From an uncultured Janibacter sp. (lineage in GTDB: Bacteria > Actinomycetota > Actinomycetes > Actinomycetales > Dermatophilaceae): DNA of 14,802 bases. How positions within the stretch are numbered: position 1 is the stretch's first letter; each line of letters starts with the position of its first letter. Position numbers and translations under genes: made by a program. The notes below the pieces were generated by a model. It did not search any database. It was not told the origin of the DNA and saw only the letters and a program-made list of their open reading frames with translations. The stretch spans positions 1-14,802 of the forward strand of contig CAMICF010000054.1 of the NCBI GenBank assembly GCA_946222495.1. Reading direction: 5' to 3'. Shown here in pieces: positions 14,160 through 14,802 of this stretch.

Positions 14160-14291
14160 ATGTCCATCACCGCACTCACCGTCTACGTGCTCATCTGGCC
14201 GGCCATCGTCGCCGTGGTCCTCGCCGTGATCTGCGTGGCCTTCTACAAGGAGTACCGCGCCGCCAAGGATCGGGGCGAGGACATCATCTGA
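14160..14291 (+). CDS. 43-residue membrane peptide, probable transporter small subunit
   Basis: A tiny protein with one membrane helix (about 6-28, VYVLIWPAIVAVVLAVICVA) followed by a charged tail (FYKEYRAAKDRGEDII). AAAGGA (14148-14153) stands 6 bases before the ATG at 14160, and the gene follows the symporter stop by 15 bp, so both are translated from one mRNA. Short one-helix proteins of this pattern encoded directly after SSS transporters are annotated as putative transporter small subunits in actinobacteria. A role in assembly or stability of the symporter is inferred from position and shape. The gene is easy to miss because of its length. A long hairpin follows at 14308-14342. Confidence 0.8.
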   Translation: MSITALTVYVLIWPAIVAVVLAVICVAFYKEYRAAKDRGEDII

Positions 14292-14307
14292 GCCGTCCCG
14301 CACGACA

Positions 14308-14342
14308 GGTGGCCGTCATCCGTGACCCGGGTGGCGGCCACC
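14308..14342 (+). terminator. 15-bp stem hairpin after the symporter operon
   Basis: Bases 14308-14322 pair with 14328-14342 across a 5-base loop TGACC. The outer arms are GGTGGCCG and CGGCCACC, and two G-U pairs lie in the inner stem. It starts 17 bases after the small-subunit stop and precedes the acetyltransferase gene, so it probably ends the operon transcript. There is no T-tract. Confidence 0.65.
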
Positions 14343-14405
14343 GTCGTCGTCCCGGGGCGAAGAAACGTGCTCGACACCGACCCGCATCCCGGCGAGGGTA
14401 GTCCC

Positions 14406-14802
14406 ATGAGCGGGACCACCACCCGGGTCGCATCCCCGGACGACGCCGACCTCGTCGGACGCCTGCTCCACGACTTCAACGTCGAGTTCGACTCCCCCAC
14501 ATCGACGGCCGACATCCTGGCCGGCCGCTTCCGCGACCTGCTCGCCCGCGACGACGTCCTCGTCCTGCTAGCCGACGCGGACAGCGGCGTGGCCGGGTTC
14601 GCCTTCCTCACCCTTCGCCCCACCCCGTACCACGACGGCTCCTTCGCCCAGCTCGAGGAGCTGTACGTCCTCCCGCCCCTGCGGGACGGCGGGATCGGCA
14701 CCGTCCTGCTCACGGGCGCCGTCGAGCGGGTCCACGCGAAGGGGGCCGGCGAGGTGCACATCAACGTCGACGAGGTCGACGCGGACACCCGTAGCTTCTA
14801 CG
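14406..14802 (+). CDS. GNAT-family N-acetyltransferase (3' end outside the window)
   Basis: At least 132 residues, open to the right edge. The start MSGTTTRVASPDDADLVGRL is a typical GNAT beta1-alpha1, followed by VLVLLADADSGVAGFAFLTL (beta2-beta3), LEELYVLPPLRDGGIGTVLL (motif A, acetyl-CoA pyrophosphate loop; the usual R/QxxGxG/A reads RDGGIG) and the beta5 region HINVDEVDADTRSFY. It should transfer an acetyl group from acetyl-CoA to an amine; the acceptor is unknown. AGGG at 14395-14398 lies 7 bases before the ATG at 14406. The gene is outside the preceding operon because a strong hairpin separates them. Missing residues are probably about 15-25. Confidence 0.85.
   Translation, partial: MSGTTTRVASPDDADLVGRLLHDFNVEFDSPTSTADILAGRFRDLLARDDVLVLLADADSGVAGFAFLTLRPTPYHDGSFAQLEELYVLPPLRDGGIGTVLLTGAVERVHAKGAGEVHINVDEVDADTRSFY

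Noticed and set aside
12399..14303. A 634-codon minus-strand open frame opposite the symporter
   Set aside because: The translation is an Asp/Glu/His/Arg/Gly-rich shadow of hydrophobic codons; the plus strand encodes an obvious membrane transporter.

Overview
The window is high-GC DNA whose genes mostly use G or C at third codon positions. It carries several actinobacterial family types: a mycothiol-type MDMPI/DinB-like enzyme, a cholesterol-oxidase relative, a UvrB-domain-less UvrA, and promoters with a TANNNT box 6-7 nt before the start codon. I read it as chromosomal sequence from an Actinomycetota bacterium. The family Intrasporangiaceae or a relative is a guess only. I see no tRNA, rRNA, CRISPR array or complete insertion sequence.

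Left part (1-3576): the 3' end of a membrane-protein gene, probably an MFS exporter, meets a convergent gene for a secreted calcineurin-like phosphoesterase across a perfect 16-bp hairpin. Divergent from the phosphoesterase is an orphan P-loop ATPase with a C-terminal winged helix, which appears to be translated from a leaderless mRNA.

Middle part (3577-about 9400): this block reads differently from its surroundings. It opens with a GATC-rich repeat cluster. It then holds a UvrA paralogue without the UvrB-binding domain (minus strand), a decapitated AraC-type regulator, a DUF4186 gene, and an NhaA antiporter fused to a DsbA-like thioredoxin domain (minus strand). It ends against a cholesterol-oxidase-like gene that has lost its whole FAD-binding half. 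Two truncated genes and less extreme codon choice suggest an acquired or rearranged block, although no integrase or transposase is visible.

Right part (9401-14802): after the cholesterol-oxidase remnant and a hairpin terminator come a minus-strand metal-dependent MDMPI/DinB-like protein, a divergent SAM methyltransferase, and a convergent small membrane protein. Next is a sodium:solute symporter of the DUR3-like branch in a two-gene operon with a 43-residue membrane peptide, probably its small subunit. Upstream of the symporter are a 16-bp perfect palindrome and three TGAGGYC repeats spaced exactly 10 bp apart, a good candidate control region. A long hairpin closes the operon, and a GNAT acetyltransferase runs off the right edge.

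How the parts work together: the symporter and its small partner form the clearest functional unit. The UvrA paralogue and the NhaA-thioredoxin fusion suggest stress or drug tolerance and ion homeostasis. The other genes look like single-gene units.
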